Below are positions 33,206 through 41,196 of a DNA stretch of 41,996 bases, one piece after another (position 1 is the first letter of the stretch; each line of letters opens with the position of its first letter). The DNA lies in contig CAVEFC010000010.1 in NCBI GenBank assembly GCA_963614875.1, positions 1-41,996 of the forward strand. The letters run 5' to 3'. The notes beneath the pieces were generated by a model. It made no database searches and had not been told where the DNA came from. It saw only the letters and a program-made list of their open reading frames with translations. Made by a program: the position numbers and the translations under genes. This DNA is from CAG-841 sp963614875. Lineage in GTDB: Bacteria > Bacillota > Clostridia > Oscillospirales > CAG-272.

Positions 33206-34360
33206 ATGACCGAAAAATTATATGATATATCAGGCAAAATAAAGGAATTCGATGCGACGGTGCTCCGCTGTGAAAAAACCGGAAAGGGCTTTATTGCCGA
33301 GCTTGACAAAACCGCCTTCTTTCCCGAAAGCGGCGGTCAGTGCGGCGATACGGGAAAAATAGGCGACGCGCTCGTCACCGACACGCAGTACGACGGCGAA
33401 AGAATAGTTCACATAATAAATTCTCCGCTTGAAGAAGGAAAAACCTATCACGCCGAGCTTGATTTTGAGCCGCGCTACCGCCGTATGCAAAATCACACGG
33501 GCGAGCATATCGTATCGGCAATAATGCATCGCAGGTTCGGGTTTACAAACGTCGGCTTTCATCTCGGCGCAAAGGAAATGACGTTTGATTTTGACGGTGT
33601 TATAACGCCCGAACAGATGAAAGAGGTTGAAGACGAAGCAAATACGGTTTCGGCTTCAAACGTGGCGGTAAAGGCTTATTATCCGCCTGAGCGCGAGCTT
33701 GAAGCGCTCAGCTACAGAAGCAAGGGCGCACTTGACGGCAAGGTGCGTATAGTTGAAATAGAAGGCGTTGACAGATGCGCCTGCTGCGCTCCGCACGTTG
33801 AAAGAACGGGCGAAGTGGGAATGATAAAAATTCTCGGCTTTATTCACTACAAGGGCGGCATACGCATAAGAATGAAATGCGGCTTTGACGCGCTCGACGA
33901 TTTCAGAGAAAGAATAGCGCGTGAAGAAAAAATATCGCAGCTTATATGCGTTCCGCAGGAGGAAACCGACAAAGGCGTAAATTCGCTTGTCCTTTCGCTT
34001 TCCGAAGCAAAGCGCAAATGCGCGGAGGCAAAAAAACGTCTTGCCGAAATGACAGCCGAAAATATCCTCTCTCCGGACAAAAGCGTTTGCGTCGAGCTTG
34101 CCAATTTCAGTATGGACGAGCTTCGCAATGCGTGCAATCTGGGCGCGGAAAAATGCAGAGTTTTCACGGCGATATCGCAATGCGAAAACGGATATTATAT
34201 GGTGTGCGCGTCAAAAACGGTTCCGCTGAAAAAATATTCGGCGCTTATATGCGACAAAGGAAAAGGCAAATGCGGCGGAAGCGAGCTTATGCTTTCGGGC
34301 AGACTTTCGGCAGGCAAAGCCGAAATAATATCTCTTTTTGAGGAGGAAATAAAACGATAG
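33206..34360 (+). CDS. Alanyl-tRNA editing protein (AlaX-type with DHHA1 domain)
   Basis: The 384-residue protein resembles the editing half of alanyl-tRNA synthetase. FFPESGGQCGDTG, NHTGEHIVSAIMH (zinc-binding HxxxH) and CACCAPHVERTGE (the CxxxH half) are present, and the C-terminal part (about 235-384) ends in a DHHA1-like GKGKCGGSELMLSG. It should remove serine or glycine from wrongly charged tRNA-Ala. It is first in a three-gene unit. AAGAGG lies before the ATG. Confidence 0.9.
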   Translation: MTEKLYDISGKIKEFDATVLRCEKTGKGFIAELDKTAFFPESGGQCGDTGKIGDALVTDTQYDGERIVHIINSPLEEGKTYHAELDFEPRYRRMQNHTGEHIVSAIMHRRFGFTNVGFHLGAKEMTFDFDGVITPEQMKEVEDEANTVSASNVAVKAYYPPERELEALSYRSKGALDGKVRIVEIEGVDRCACCAPHVERTGEVGMIKILGFIHYKGGIRIRMKCGFDALDDFRERIAREEKISQLICVPQEETDKGVNSLVLSLSEAKRKCAEAKKRLAEMTAENILSPDKSVCVELANFSMDELRNACNLGAEKCRVFTAISQCENGYYMVCASKTVPLKKYSALICDKGKGKCGGSELMLSGRLSAGKAEIISLFEEEIKR

Positions 34361-34902
34361 ATCTTCTTGAAATTGAAAAATCGCTTGTGACGCCGCACAT
34401 AGTGCGCGGCGGCACGGCAGTTGATTTCACTATGGGAAACGGTCACGATACGCTCTGGCTTTCAAAAGCCGTGGGCGATGACGGAAAGGTTTTCGCTTTC
34501 GATATTCAGCAGCAGGCGCTTGACAGCACAAAAAAGCTCCTTTGCGAAAACAACGTAAAAAATGTAAAGCTTATTCTCGATTCTCACGCAAACGTAAAAA
34601 GCTATGTAAGCGAGCCCATTTGCGTCGGAATGTTCAATCTCGGTTATCTTCCGGGAGGCGACAAAAGCATAACCACAAAGCACGAATCGTCTGTCGCCGC
34701 AATAATCGCAGGCACGGAGCTTCTTGCTCCGGACGGCGCTTTGCTTATAGCCGTATATCCCGGTCACGCCGAAGGAACAGTCGAAGGCAACGCCGTGCGC
34801 GAGCTGCTTTCTTCCTATGACAGAAAAAAGCTTTGCTGTTCGGAATTTCATATAGTGAATTCTCCGTCGTCGCCGTTCTTTTATCTTGTCGAAAAGAAGT
34901 GA
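34357..34902 (+). CDS. Class I SAM methyltransferase, YtqB-like, with apparent AUA start
   Basis: The product has VDFTMGNGHDTLWLSKAVG (SAM-binding) and VFAFDIQQQAL, the pattern of the YtqB/rRNA methylase family, with NLGYLPGGDKSI as a later conserved loop. The frame is open from a TGA at 34339 and contains no ATG, GTG or TTG until GTG at 34387. That GTG has no ribosome site and would cut the N-terminal helix. AGGAGG (34341-34346) lies 10 bases before ATA at 34357, which overlaps the AlaX stop as ATAG. This gives 181 residues beginning DLLEIEKSL after the start, close to the usual family length. Methylation target unknown. If AUA is not used, the start is 34387. Confidence 0.8.
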   Translation: MDLLEIEKSLVTPHIVRGGTAVDFTMGNGHDTLWLSKAVGDDGKVFAFDIQQQALDSTKKLLCENNVKNVKLILDSHANVKSYVSEPICVGMFNLGYLPGGDKSITTKHESSVAAIIAGTELLAPDGALLIAVYPGHAEGTVEGNAVRELLSSYDRKKLCCSEFHIVNSPSSPFFYLVEKK

Positions 34903-34906
34903 CGAT

Positions 34907-35350
34907 ATGGAAAAGCCTTATCTTCTCATAAGCCACTGTCTTCTGGGCGAGCCCTGCCGTTATGACGGAAAAAGCGTTCCTCTGCCCGCAGGCGTTCTTG
35001 AAAAGCTGAATGAAAAATATAATCTTATATCCGTATGTCCCGAGCAAGCCGGAGGTCTCCCCACGCCGCGCGTTCCTGCGGAACGCATCGGCGCGCGCGT
35101 CGTGCGCAAAGACGGAAAAGACGTAACCGACGAATACCGACGCGGCGCCCTCGAGGCGCTGGCGCTCTGCCGCAGATATAATATAACCTCCGCCCTGCTG
35201 AAAGAGCGCAGCCCCTCGTGCGGCGTGGGGCTGATATATGACGGAAGCTTTTCAAAAACGCTGACAGCGGGCAACGGAACGACAGCCGATCTGCTCATCG
35301 AAAACAATATAAAGGTTTACGGCGAAAGCTGGATATCTGAGCTTATATAA
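34907..35350 (+). CDS. DUF523 family protein
   Basis: The 147-residue protein has LISHCLLGEPCRYDG, CPEQAGGLPTPR and LLKERSPSCGVGLIYDG, the cysteine-bearing motifs of DUF523 proteins. The family's role is not established; the conserved cysteines suggest metal or sulfur chemistry. ATG at 34907 is 4 bases after the methyltransferase stop, and the ribosome site is weak, so translation is probably coupled. A longer frame from 34886 would overlap the upstream gene without a ribosome site. Confidence 0.9.
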   Translation: MEKPYLLISHCLLGEPCRYDGKSVPLPAGVLEKLNEKYNLISVCPEQAGGLPTPRVPAERIGARVVRKDGKDVTDEYRRGALEALALCRRYNITSALLKERSPSCGVGLIYDGSFSKTLTAGNGTTADLLIENNIKVYGESWISELI

Positions 35351-35381
35351 AAAATTCCCGCCGGAAAGGCGGGATTTTTTT
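35351..35381. terminator. Bidirectional terminator
   Basis: TCCCGCC (35356-35362) pairs with GGCGGGA (35368-35374), with A and T runs on either side. It can end both the alaX operon and the opposing M6-like gene. Confidence 0.9.
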
Positions 35382-35389
35382 ATTTTAAG

Positions 35390-37834
35390 TTATTTCTTTT
35401 TCCTTACAAGTCCGAGAGTTGTGATAAACGCCGCGCAGAGAATTATAACTGCGATGCAAAGCGCTATTATAAGCGTGTTCTTGGCTTTTTCGTCGTCGGG
35501 TTCGTCTGCTCCCGCGCTTGTGGACGACGAGGTTGAAACCGTGGAGGTTTCACCTGAGGTTGTCGTCTGCTGCGGCTGAGTGCTTGAAGACTCTGTTTCC
35601 GTTGCGGTGGTTGTTGCGGTTTCCGTCACGGTAGTTGTGGTTGCGACTGTCGTTGTCGTAGTTTCCGTTGCCGTGGTTGACGTCGTTTCGGCAGTCGTCG
35701 TAGTCGTAGTCGCGGTTGTGGTCGTGGCGGTAGTCGTCGTTTCCGGAACAGCCGTTGTGGTTGTTGCGGTGGTCGTCGTTGTTTCCGCTTCCTTTTCCCA
35801 CTTTGCGAAAAGGTTAAGATCCGTTTTTACGTCGGTTTTTATCGTGCTCATATCGTACTGATTTTTAAGCTCGGCGTCGGTAAACCAGCCGACAAATCTG
35901 TATCCGGGCTTTACCATTGCAAAATCGTATGAAACGGGCTTGTCGGGCGAGCATTTTATTTCAATGGGACTTTCGCCCTCCGATATATTTCTGTACATAT
36001 AGCAGAAATAATAATCGCGTGAATATTTTGTTCTCGCCTCGCCGACGTCTGACCAGCTCGTGCCCGTGGGCGTTGTGACATAAGCCCTGTAATAATATTT
36101 TTCGCCTTCGTCAAGACCGTCAAAGTTTACGTAAAAATTTCTGTAAGCGTCCGGTATGCCGGTAAGCTTCTGTCCGTTTTTGTCTGTCGGATTTTTGTCC
36201 TTTGAAAGAATAACTCCGCAGCTCTCTATGGTTTCGCCGAATTCCTTATAAATATTCGCCGTGATCGAAAGAGTGGTTTTGTTCTGCGACGTACATTCTG
36301 CCGTGAGTCGCGGAAGAAGATCCGTATTGCTTCTTACGATTTTTATTCTGACGGAATCTTCGGATTCGCCCAGAACCTCGATGTGAACGTTATATCCCTG
36401 ATTGCTTTTCCAGCCCGAAGGGTAAGAGTTGAGAGATACGCTTCCGGATGCCGCGCCCGAGAAATCTGAAGAATCAAACACTGAGGTCGAAGCGTCGTCC
36501 GAAATATAATAATACGGATCGTCCGCCGAAACCTCGGTAAGAAGATCCCCCGTTTTGTTCCAGCCGGTTCTCACAAGCGGAACAATTCCGGGATCGTGCT
36601 TTTCGCCGCCGACCGCAATCGACGTGCAGGAATAACCGCTGCTGTATTTTGTCTTGTTTATGCCCTCGTCGATATGCCATACCATAATGCCGCCGCCGGA
36701 AGTTCCGGTAGACGCGAATTTGTCATAGCCTTCGTTGCGGCGAAGCTCCACAAGAAAATATTCGTCCGAATCCGGAGTGGGAATACAAAGCACGTTGTAT
36801 TTTCCCGATTTTGTCGAATAAAGCGTATATTCGCCGTCATTTCTTATGGGCGTCTGATAGGCAAAACCCATTTTTATTCTCGAATAAGGATCCGCATACG
36901 ACGGGTTTTTTCCGTCGTCAAGCGCATAGCCGTCGCAAAGAAGCGAAAGCTTGTATGCAAGCGGCCAGCCCTCCACGGGATCGCTTTTTCCGTCCTCGTC
37001 CTCACCGTTGTTGCCGATATCGGCAGCGCCGAGAGTCTGCGCAAAGCCTTTTACGAGCTGTCCCAGCGTCATTATTTTTCCGACGGTCGAATATTCGGCA
37101 AAGGCGGCAATATTGTCGTCGGAGCCTGAATTTATCTTTACGTCGTCGTATTCGAAATCTCTTCTGTAAAGCGCCTGCTTCGATGTGAAATGAAGCTCGT
37201 CCGGAAGAGTTTCTCCCGCCGAGGCTGTTTCGTCACAGCCCGCATTTATAATGACAATGCGAAGCTCGTCTGCGGAAAGCTCGCCGTCCTTGTTTGCGTC
37301 AAACTTTGAAAAATCAACGTACTGATTTGCAACGTCAACGGCTTTGTCAACCATTCTGGCGCAGTACATTTTGTATGTAGCCGGACTTATTACCTTATAC
37401 GCGCTCGGATGCCGACCATTTACCGTAACCGAAATTATACCGTCGCTTATGCTCTGACCTTCGGCTTTTGTATCTGTTTTTGCGGGAACATATTTTATCT
37501 TTCCGCAAGACAGTTCATAGAAATAATCCGAAAGAGAGCCTTCCTTGCCAAAGAAGCTGTCATAATAATCCTCGGGCTTGGTTTTTGCCCACTGTTCGCC
37601 GAAAAGCGCCGAATCGGGATCGGCGAACAGTTTATTGCTTTCATCCGCGCTGTAATCGTTTTTACCGTTTCCGTTCGCATCAAAGCTTACAATAAGAACA
37701 AGAAGCGGAATTTCCTTTGTCTGCACCTTTTCGTCTGCGGCAAATATATATGTAACAGCCGGAACGAGCATTCCCACCGCAAGCAATAAAGCAAGCACTA
37801 TCGCGCATATTTTTACAACTTGTTTTTTCTTCAC
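35390..37834 (-). CDS. Secreted, membrane-anchored M6-like pseudoprotease
   Basis: The 814-residue protein is co-linear with the protease at 2794-5172. Signal peptide, IPLLVLIVSFDANGNG, an EF-hand loop DANKDGELSADE (179-190), GGGIMVWHIDE (380-390), a fibronectin-like domain (about 508-603), one InlB-like repeat ending LFAKW (about 610-679), a long Thr-rich stalk (about 684-775), a membrane helix (787-809) and a KKK tail all match. The zinc motif does not. TLGQLVKGFAQTLGAAD (256-272) aligns with SFGSIAHELGHVLGADD, so both His ligands and the catalytic Glu are replaced (K262, G263, Q266). It should fold and sit on the surface but not cleave peptides by this mechanism. The start is GTG with GGAGG 8 bases upstream. 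Confidence 0.88.
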   Translation of the reverse strand: MKKKQVVKICAIVLALLLAVGMLVPAVTYIFAADEKVQTKEIPLLVLIVSFDANGNGKNDYSADESNKLFADPDSALFGEQWAKTKPEDYYDSFFGKEGSLSDYFYELSCGKIKYVPAKTDTKAEGQSISDGIISVTVNGRHPSAYKVISPATYKMYCARMVDKAVDVANQYVDFSKFDANKDGELSADELRIVIINAGCDETASAGETLPDELHFTSKQALYRRDFEYDDVKINSGSDDNIAAFAEYSTVGKIMTLGQLVKGFAQTLGAADIGNNGEDEDGKSDPVEGWPLAYKLSLLCDGYALDDGKNPSYADPYSRIKMGFAYQTPIRNDGEYTLYSTKSGKYNVLCIPTPDSDEYFLVELRRNEGYDKFASTGTSGGGIMVWHIDEGINKTKYSSGYSCTSIAVGGEKHDPGIVPLVRTGWNKTGDLLTEVSADDPYYYISDDASTSVFDSSDFSGAASGSVSLNSYPSGWKSNQGYNVHIEVLGESEDSVRIKIVRSNTDLLPRLTAECTSQNKTTLSITANIYKEFGETIESCGVILSKDKNPTDKNGQKLTGIPDAYRNFYVNFDGLDEGEKYYYRAYVTTPTGTSWSDVGEARTKYSRDYYFCYMYRNISEGESPIEIKCSPDKPVSYDFAMVKPGYRFVGWFTDAELKNQYDMSTIKTDVKTDLNLFAKWEKEAETTTTTATTTTAVPETTTTATTTTATTTTTTAETTSTTATETTTTTVATTTTVTETATTTATETESSSTQPQQTTTSGETSTVSTSSSTSAGADEPDDEKAKNTLIIALCIAVIILCAAFITTLGLVRKKK

Positions 37835-37866
37835 AGAGCCATCCTCCGTTCATAGATTATATTTTA

Positions 37867-37895
37867 ATTATATATCGTTTATCGGCAAAAGTCAA
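37867..37895 (-). promoter_or_regulatory. Promoter of the M6-like pseudoprotease gene
   Basis: Minus strand TTGACT (37895-37890), a 17 bp spacer and a perfect TATAAT (37872-37867). Confidence 0.88.
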
Positions 37896-37971
37896 TATTA
37901 AACAGCAAATGAAAAATCCCACTTTTGTCGATAAAATTCGCAATCATACCGACACCGGAGCAATCCGCTCC

Positions 37972-38622
37972 TCAGCCGGCTATAAGCCCCCGAAGCTCCT
38001 CCACCGTATCGGCTGTTTTGTCCGCGCCGGCAAGGAGAAGCTCCTCCCTGCCGCCGAAGCCGTAGCTTACGCCGACGGTCACAAGCCCGAATGCTTTTCC
38101 GCCGAGTATATCGTATTTTCTGTCGCCGACCATAACCGCTTCGCGCGGCGTTTTTATTTTGCAGCTTTCGATTGCATAGGCTATCACGTCCGATTTTTCT
38201 GGTCGGCTTTCGGCAAGAGTATTTGCCGCAAGAAAATAAAAATATTTTTCTATATCGAAATGCTCAAGTATCCGCTTTGAGTAAACGTCCGGCTTTGAGG
38301 TTGCCAGAACAACCTTTGTGCCGTTTTCGCAAAGCTCGGACAAAAGCTCCTTTATCCCGGGATATATCTCGTTTTCAAAAAGTCCGACATCGGAAAACCG
38401 CTCTCTGTAATAAGAGACCGCAAGCTCCGCGTCCTTTTCGGAAAATCCGCAATATTTCTCAAACGAATACATAAGCGGCGGACCTATGAATTTATAAAGC
38501 TCCTCCCTCGGCGGCGGAGTTATGCCGAATTTTTTCAGCGCGTACATAATGCAGTTCGTTATTCCGAGCGACGGATCGGTGAGCGTTCCGTCAAGATCAA
38601 AAAGCGCGTATTCGTATTTCAT
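37972..38622 (-). CDS. HAD-family phosphatase (phosphoglycolate phosphatase-like)
   Basis: The 216-residue protein has FDLDGTLTD (motif I, with the nucleophile Asp), ATSKP (motif II), RPEKSDVI (motif III lysine) and VMVGDRKYDILGG (motif IV), with a helical cap between motifs I and II. It resembles Gph/PpaX-type phosphatases. The substrate is unknown. The start at 38622 is chosen because AAGGAG lies 6 bases upstream. It follows the DUF2156-GNAT gene on the same strand after 66 bases that contain a palindrome, so it may be co-transcribed with it. Confidence 0.92.
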   Translation of the reverse strand: MKYEYALFDLDGTLTDPSLGITNCIMYALKKFGITPPPREELYKFIGPPLMYSFEKYCGFSEKDAELAVSYYRERFSDVGLFENEIYPGIKELLSELCENGTKVVLATSKPDVYSKRILEHFDIEKYFYFLAANTLAESRPEKSDVIAYAIESCKIKTPREAVMVGDRKYDILGGKAFGLVTVGVSYGFGGREELLLAGADKTADTVEELRGLIAG

Positions 38623-38641
38623 ATGCGGCTCCTTCATTTTT

Positions 38642-38657
38642 TAATACAAATGTATTA
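38642..38657. promoter_or_regulatory. Perfect 16 bp palindrome upstream of the HAD gene
   Basis: TAATACA-AA-TGTATTA is a perfect dyad. Its centre TACAAATGTA matches the BlaI/MecI-type TACA/TGTA operator pattern. It lies 20-35 bases before the HAD start. It could be an operator; its use is not shown. Confidence 0.5.
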
Positions 38658-38688
38658 TTTTGCTTTTTTCCTGTCCGCGCAAGGATTT

Positions 38689-40083
38689 TTATATTCTGCG
38701 CTCATAATATCTGAATACCTGATCCTCGCCCGTTTTCTGCATACAGGCACTGAGCATCCTCTGCGATTTTACATTTTCAAGATAGCATTTCGCCCAGACA
38801 ACCGAAAGTCCGAGATCGTACAGCGCGGCGTCGATAACGGCGGATATAGCTTCTTTTCCGAAGCCTCTCCCGTCACAGCCGGACGCCAGCCTTACGCCTA
38901 TCTGTGCGCCGCCGTGATAATCGAAATCGTATAAAATCACCTCGCCTATGAATTTTCTTCCGTATTTTATGGCGAAGTTTGCCGCGGTCTTGTTTTCAAA
39001 ATCGTCTCTTGCGTCGTTTATAAAATATTTTTCATCGGGATTTTCGCAGTCTTTTCTGTAATCGTAACCCCAGTATTTGTTGCGCTCATCGTCGGTACAG
39101 AGCCTGAAATAATCCTTCGCCTCGGAATCCGTAAGCGGAGCGAGCGTCAGCCTTTCGGTTTTTATCGTGGGAATTTTATCCCATGCTCTGAGCTCGGTTT
39201 CGACGTAAACGTCATATTTTCTCTGCATAAATTTCGGTCTGTACTGAGTTTTCGAGCGTCGCAGCCCGGGATCGCCCGTATCCTCCTCGCGATTGATATA
39301 TTTGACGCCGCCGCAGAAGCGTTCGGCAAACGCCGACACCGTCGCGGGATAAACGCCCTCATATTCGTGAAGCGCCTTTTCTATATGAATTATCATCGTA
39401 TCGCCGCAGATTTCTCCGAGCGAAAGCGCGATTATTTCTCCGTCAAGCTCCATACAGCCGGCGCATCCCCACGAGGTATCGCGGAGAAGCGTTTCGTGCG
39501 AGCGCTTAAGCTCAACGTCCGCTTCCCTGCCGTTTTTCTGCGAGCTGTAGGAAAACCGCCCGAAAAACTTTTCCAGCTTCGGCTTGTCCGAAGCTTCAAG
39601 CTTTCGGAATTTGGCGTTCGGATAAAGCTTGTAAAACTTGTTTATATGATTCCGCTGACCTGAATAGTGCTTTCCGGAAAAGCTGATCATATCGTCCGCA
39701 CGGTATATATATTCGTCAAAAATCGGCGAGGATTCCGTTCTGCAATATCTGTATCTTGCGACAAGCGCTCCGAGCTTTTCCTGCGGCACGGCATAAAACA
39801 CAAGCGGAATGTATTTGTCCATACAGTATTTTTCAATCTCGGTAAGCGCGCCGTCGATATCGGCTTCCTCCGTTTCGGGAACGGGATAGTCAAAACGCAC
39901 CTTTCCGCCGAATGTGTCCTTTACTATAAGACATCCGCAGGCAAATGCCGTTTCCGGACGGAAATATGCTTTCCACATCAGCTTCATTCCGACGGAATAG
40001 TCGCTTACGCGATAGTCGCAATGACGGTAGCAGGCACGTATTCTTGCGGCGTTTTTATATGTTACGGGTGTAAATTCAAGCAT
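38689..40083 (-). CDS. DUF2156 (PG lysyltransferase-like) fused to a GNAT acetyltransferase
   Basis: The 464-residue protein has two parts. Residues about 1-295 match the DUF2156 / phosphatidylglycerol lysyltransferase C-terminal fold (SGKHYSGQRNHINKFYKLYP, CAGCMELDGEIIALSLGE). Residues about 305-464 are a RimJ/RimL-type GNAT domain (TERLTLAPLTDSEAKDYFRL, YGRKFIGEVILYDF, GRGFGKEAISAVIDAA, the acetyl-CoA loop). There are no membrane helices, so it is not a full MprF. Targets are unknown. AAGGAGA lies about 8 bases before the ATG. It has its own promoter. Confidence 0.85.
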   Translation of the reverse strand: MLEFTPVTYKNAARIRACYRHCDYRVSDYSVGMKLMWKAYFRPETAFACGCLIVKDTFGGKVRFDYPVPETEEADIDGALTEIEKYCMDKYIPLVFYAVPQEKLGALVARYRYCRTESSPIFDEYIYRADDMISFSGKHYSGQRNHINKFYKLYPNAKFRKLEASDKPKLEKFFGRFSYSSQKNGREADVELKRSHETLLRDTSWGCAGCMELDGEIIALSLGEICGDTMIIHIEKALHEYEGVYPATVSAFAERFCGGVKYINREEDTGDPGLRRSKTQYRPKFMQRKYDVYVETELRAWDKIPTIKTERLTLAPLTDSEAKDYFRLCTDDERNKYWGYDYRKDCENPDEKYFINDARDDFENKTAANFAIKYGRKFIGEVILYDFDYHGGAQIGVRLASGCDGRGFGKEAISAVIDAALYDLGLSVVWAKCYLENVKSQRMLSACMQKTGEDQVFRYYERRI

Positions 40084-40106
40084 AATTTATTTCTCCTTAC
40101 CGGAAT

Positions 40107-40135
40107 ATTCTATCACAGCTTTACGTTTCTTTCAA
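40107..40135 (-). promoter_or_regulatory. Promoter of the DUF2156-GNAT gene
   Basis: Minus strand TTGAAA (40135-40130), a 17 bp spacer ending in TGA, and TAGAAT (40112-40107). Confidence 0.78.
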
Positions 40136-40180
40136 GTACCGCGCGCCACGTTCGGACAGAAAAATAAACAAAAAAATGTA

Positions 40181-40209
40181 TTGACTTTTGTATTTTTTCG
40201 GAGTATGAT
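40181..40209 (+). promoter_or_regulatory. Promoter of the AbrB/ABC operon
   Basis: TTGACT (40181-40186), a 17 bp spacer and TATGAT (40204-40209). Confidence 0.82.
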
Positions 40210-40211
40210 TG

Positions 40212-40238
40212 GTTATACAAGTTATACTTGTTATACTT
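40212..40238. promoter_or_regulatory. Three-copy 9 bp operator with a central palindrome
   Basis: GTTATACAA, GTTATACTT and GTTATACTT stand head to tail (40212-40220, 40221-40229, 40230-40238). ACAAGT-TAT-ACTTGT (40217-40231) is a perfect dyad across them. They start just after the -10 box, so bound protein would block transcription. The AbrB-like protein encoded next is the obvious candidate binder; this is inferred. Confidence 0.65.
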
Positions 40239-40252
40239 ATAAGGAGGCACAT

Positions 40253-40462
40253 ATGACACCGGAAGGAAAATTTTTATTCGGCGTTGCAAAAGTCGGGCAA
40301 AAGGGGCAGATAGTCATTCCGAAGGAAGCCCGTGAGGTTTTCGGCATTGCGCCGGGAGATACGCTGGCTGTACTCGGCGATATAAAGCAGGGTATCGGCA
40401 TAGTAAAGGTAAACGATTATGAAGCGTTCCGCAAAATGCTTCTCGGGGGCGGACAGAAATGA
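40253..40462 (+). CDS. AbrB/MazE-family DNA-binding protein
   Basis: The 69-residue protein has GVAKVGQKGQIVIPKEAREVF and GIAPGDTLAVLGD, the SpoVT/AbrB swapped-hairpin fold. It is small enough to be only the DNA-binding domain. ATG at 40253 has AAGGAGG 5 bases upstream; a longer frame to 40181 would start in the promoter. It is the first gene of an operon with an ABC ATPase and permease, the stop and start codons overlapping. It probably controls its own operon through the repeat just upstream. Confidence 0.85.
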   Translation: MTPEGKFLFGVAKVGQKGQIVIPKEAREVFGIAPGDTLAVLGDIKQGIGIVKVNDYEAFRKMLLGGGQK

Positions 40463-41196
40463 CAGAAGCCGTAAAAACGATTGCGCTGACCAAAAAATAC
40501 GGCAACAAAACCGTAGTGGATTCGCTTGATCTTACGATTTACAAGGGAGAGCTTTTCTCGCTTCTCGGCGTGAACGGCGCGGGAAAAACAACCACCGTAA
40601 AAATGCTTTCGTGCCTGACGGCGTCCACATCGGGAGATGCGTTTCTTCTCGGCGACAGCATAATATCGGACGCGGCAAAGGTAAAGGCGAAAACAAACGT
40701 TTCCCCGCAGGAAACGGCTGTCGCACGCAATCTTTCGGTTTACGAAAATCTTGTTTTCGCCGCCGGAATTTACGGCTTCGGCGCAGAAGAATCAAGGCGG
40801 CGAGCCGAAAAAACGATAGCCGATTTTGCCCTTGAGGACGTAAGAAAATCAAAGGCAAAAACTCTTTCGGGCGGTTATGCGCGCAAGCTGAGCATAGCCA
40901 TGGCGCTGATAAGCGATCCCGAAATACTCTTTCTGGACGAGCCGACGCTCGCCCTTGACGTCATTGCCCGTCGCAGACTGTGGGATATAATCACGGCGCT
41001 GAAAGGCAAAACAACCGTCATTCTGACGACGCATTATATGGAAGAAGCCGAAGCCCTTTCGGACAGAATAGGCATAATGTCGGCAGGGCGGCTTTGTGCC
41101 GTCGGCACGGCAAAGGAGCTTATTTCCGTCAGCGGCGCAAAAAATTTTGAAGAAGCCTTTATCGCAATCGCCACGGGAAAGGAGTCGCCCGTATGA
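40459..41196 (+). CDS. ABC exporter ATP-binding protein
   Basis: The 245-residue protein has GVNGAGKTT (Walker A), LSGGYARKLSIAMALI (signature, with Tyr in place of the usual Gln), ILFLDEPT (Walker B) and THYMEEAEALSDRI (switch His). It resembles DrrA/CcmA-type ATPases of ABC-2 exporters. ATP hydrolysis would drive the permease that follows. It overlaps the AbrB-like stop (ATGA) and the permease start (ATGA), so the three are tightly coupled. Exported substrate unknown. Confidence 0.94.
   Translation: MTEAVKTIALTKKYGNKTVVDSLDLTIYKGELFSLLGVNGAGKTTTVKMLSCLTASTSGDAFLLGDSIISDAAKVKAKTNVSPQETAVARNLSVYENLVFAAGIYGFGAEESRRRAEKTIADFALEDVRKSKAKTLSGGYARKLSIAMALISDPEILFLDEPTLALDVIARRRLWDIITALKGKTTVILTTHYMEEAEALSDRIGIMSAGRLCAVGTAKELISVSGAKNFEEAFIAIATGKESPV

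Noticed and set aside
35580..35861. A Val-rich plus-strand frame of 93 codons
   Set aside because: It is the antisense reading of the Thr-rich stalk of the M6-like protein.
37957..37971. GGAGC/GCTCC hairpin as a terminator of the HAD gene
   Set aside because: The stem is only 5 bp and no T-run follows it on the minus strand.
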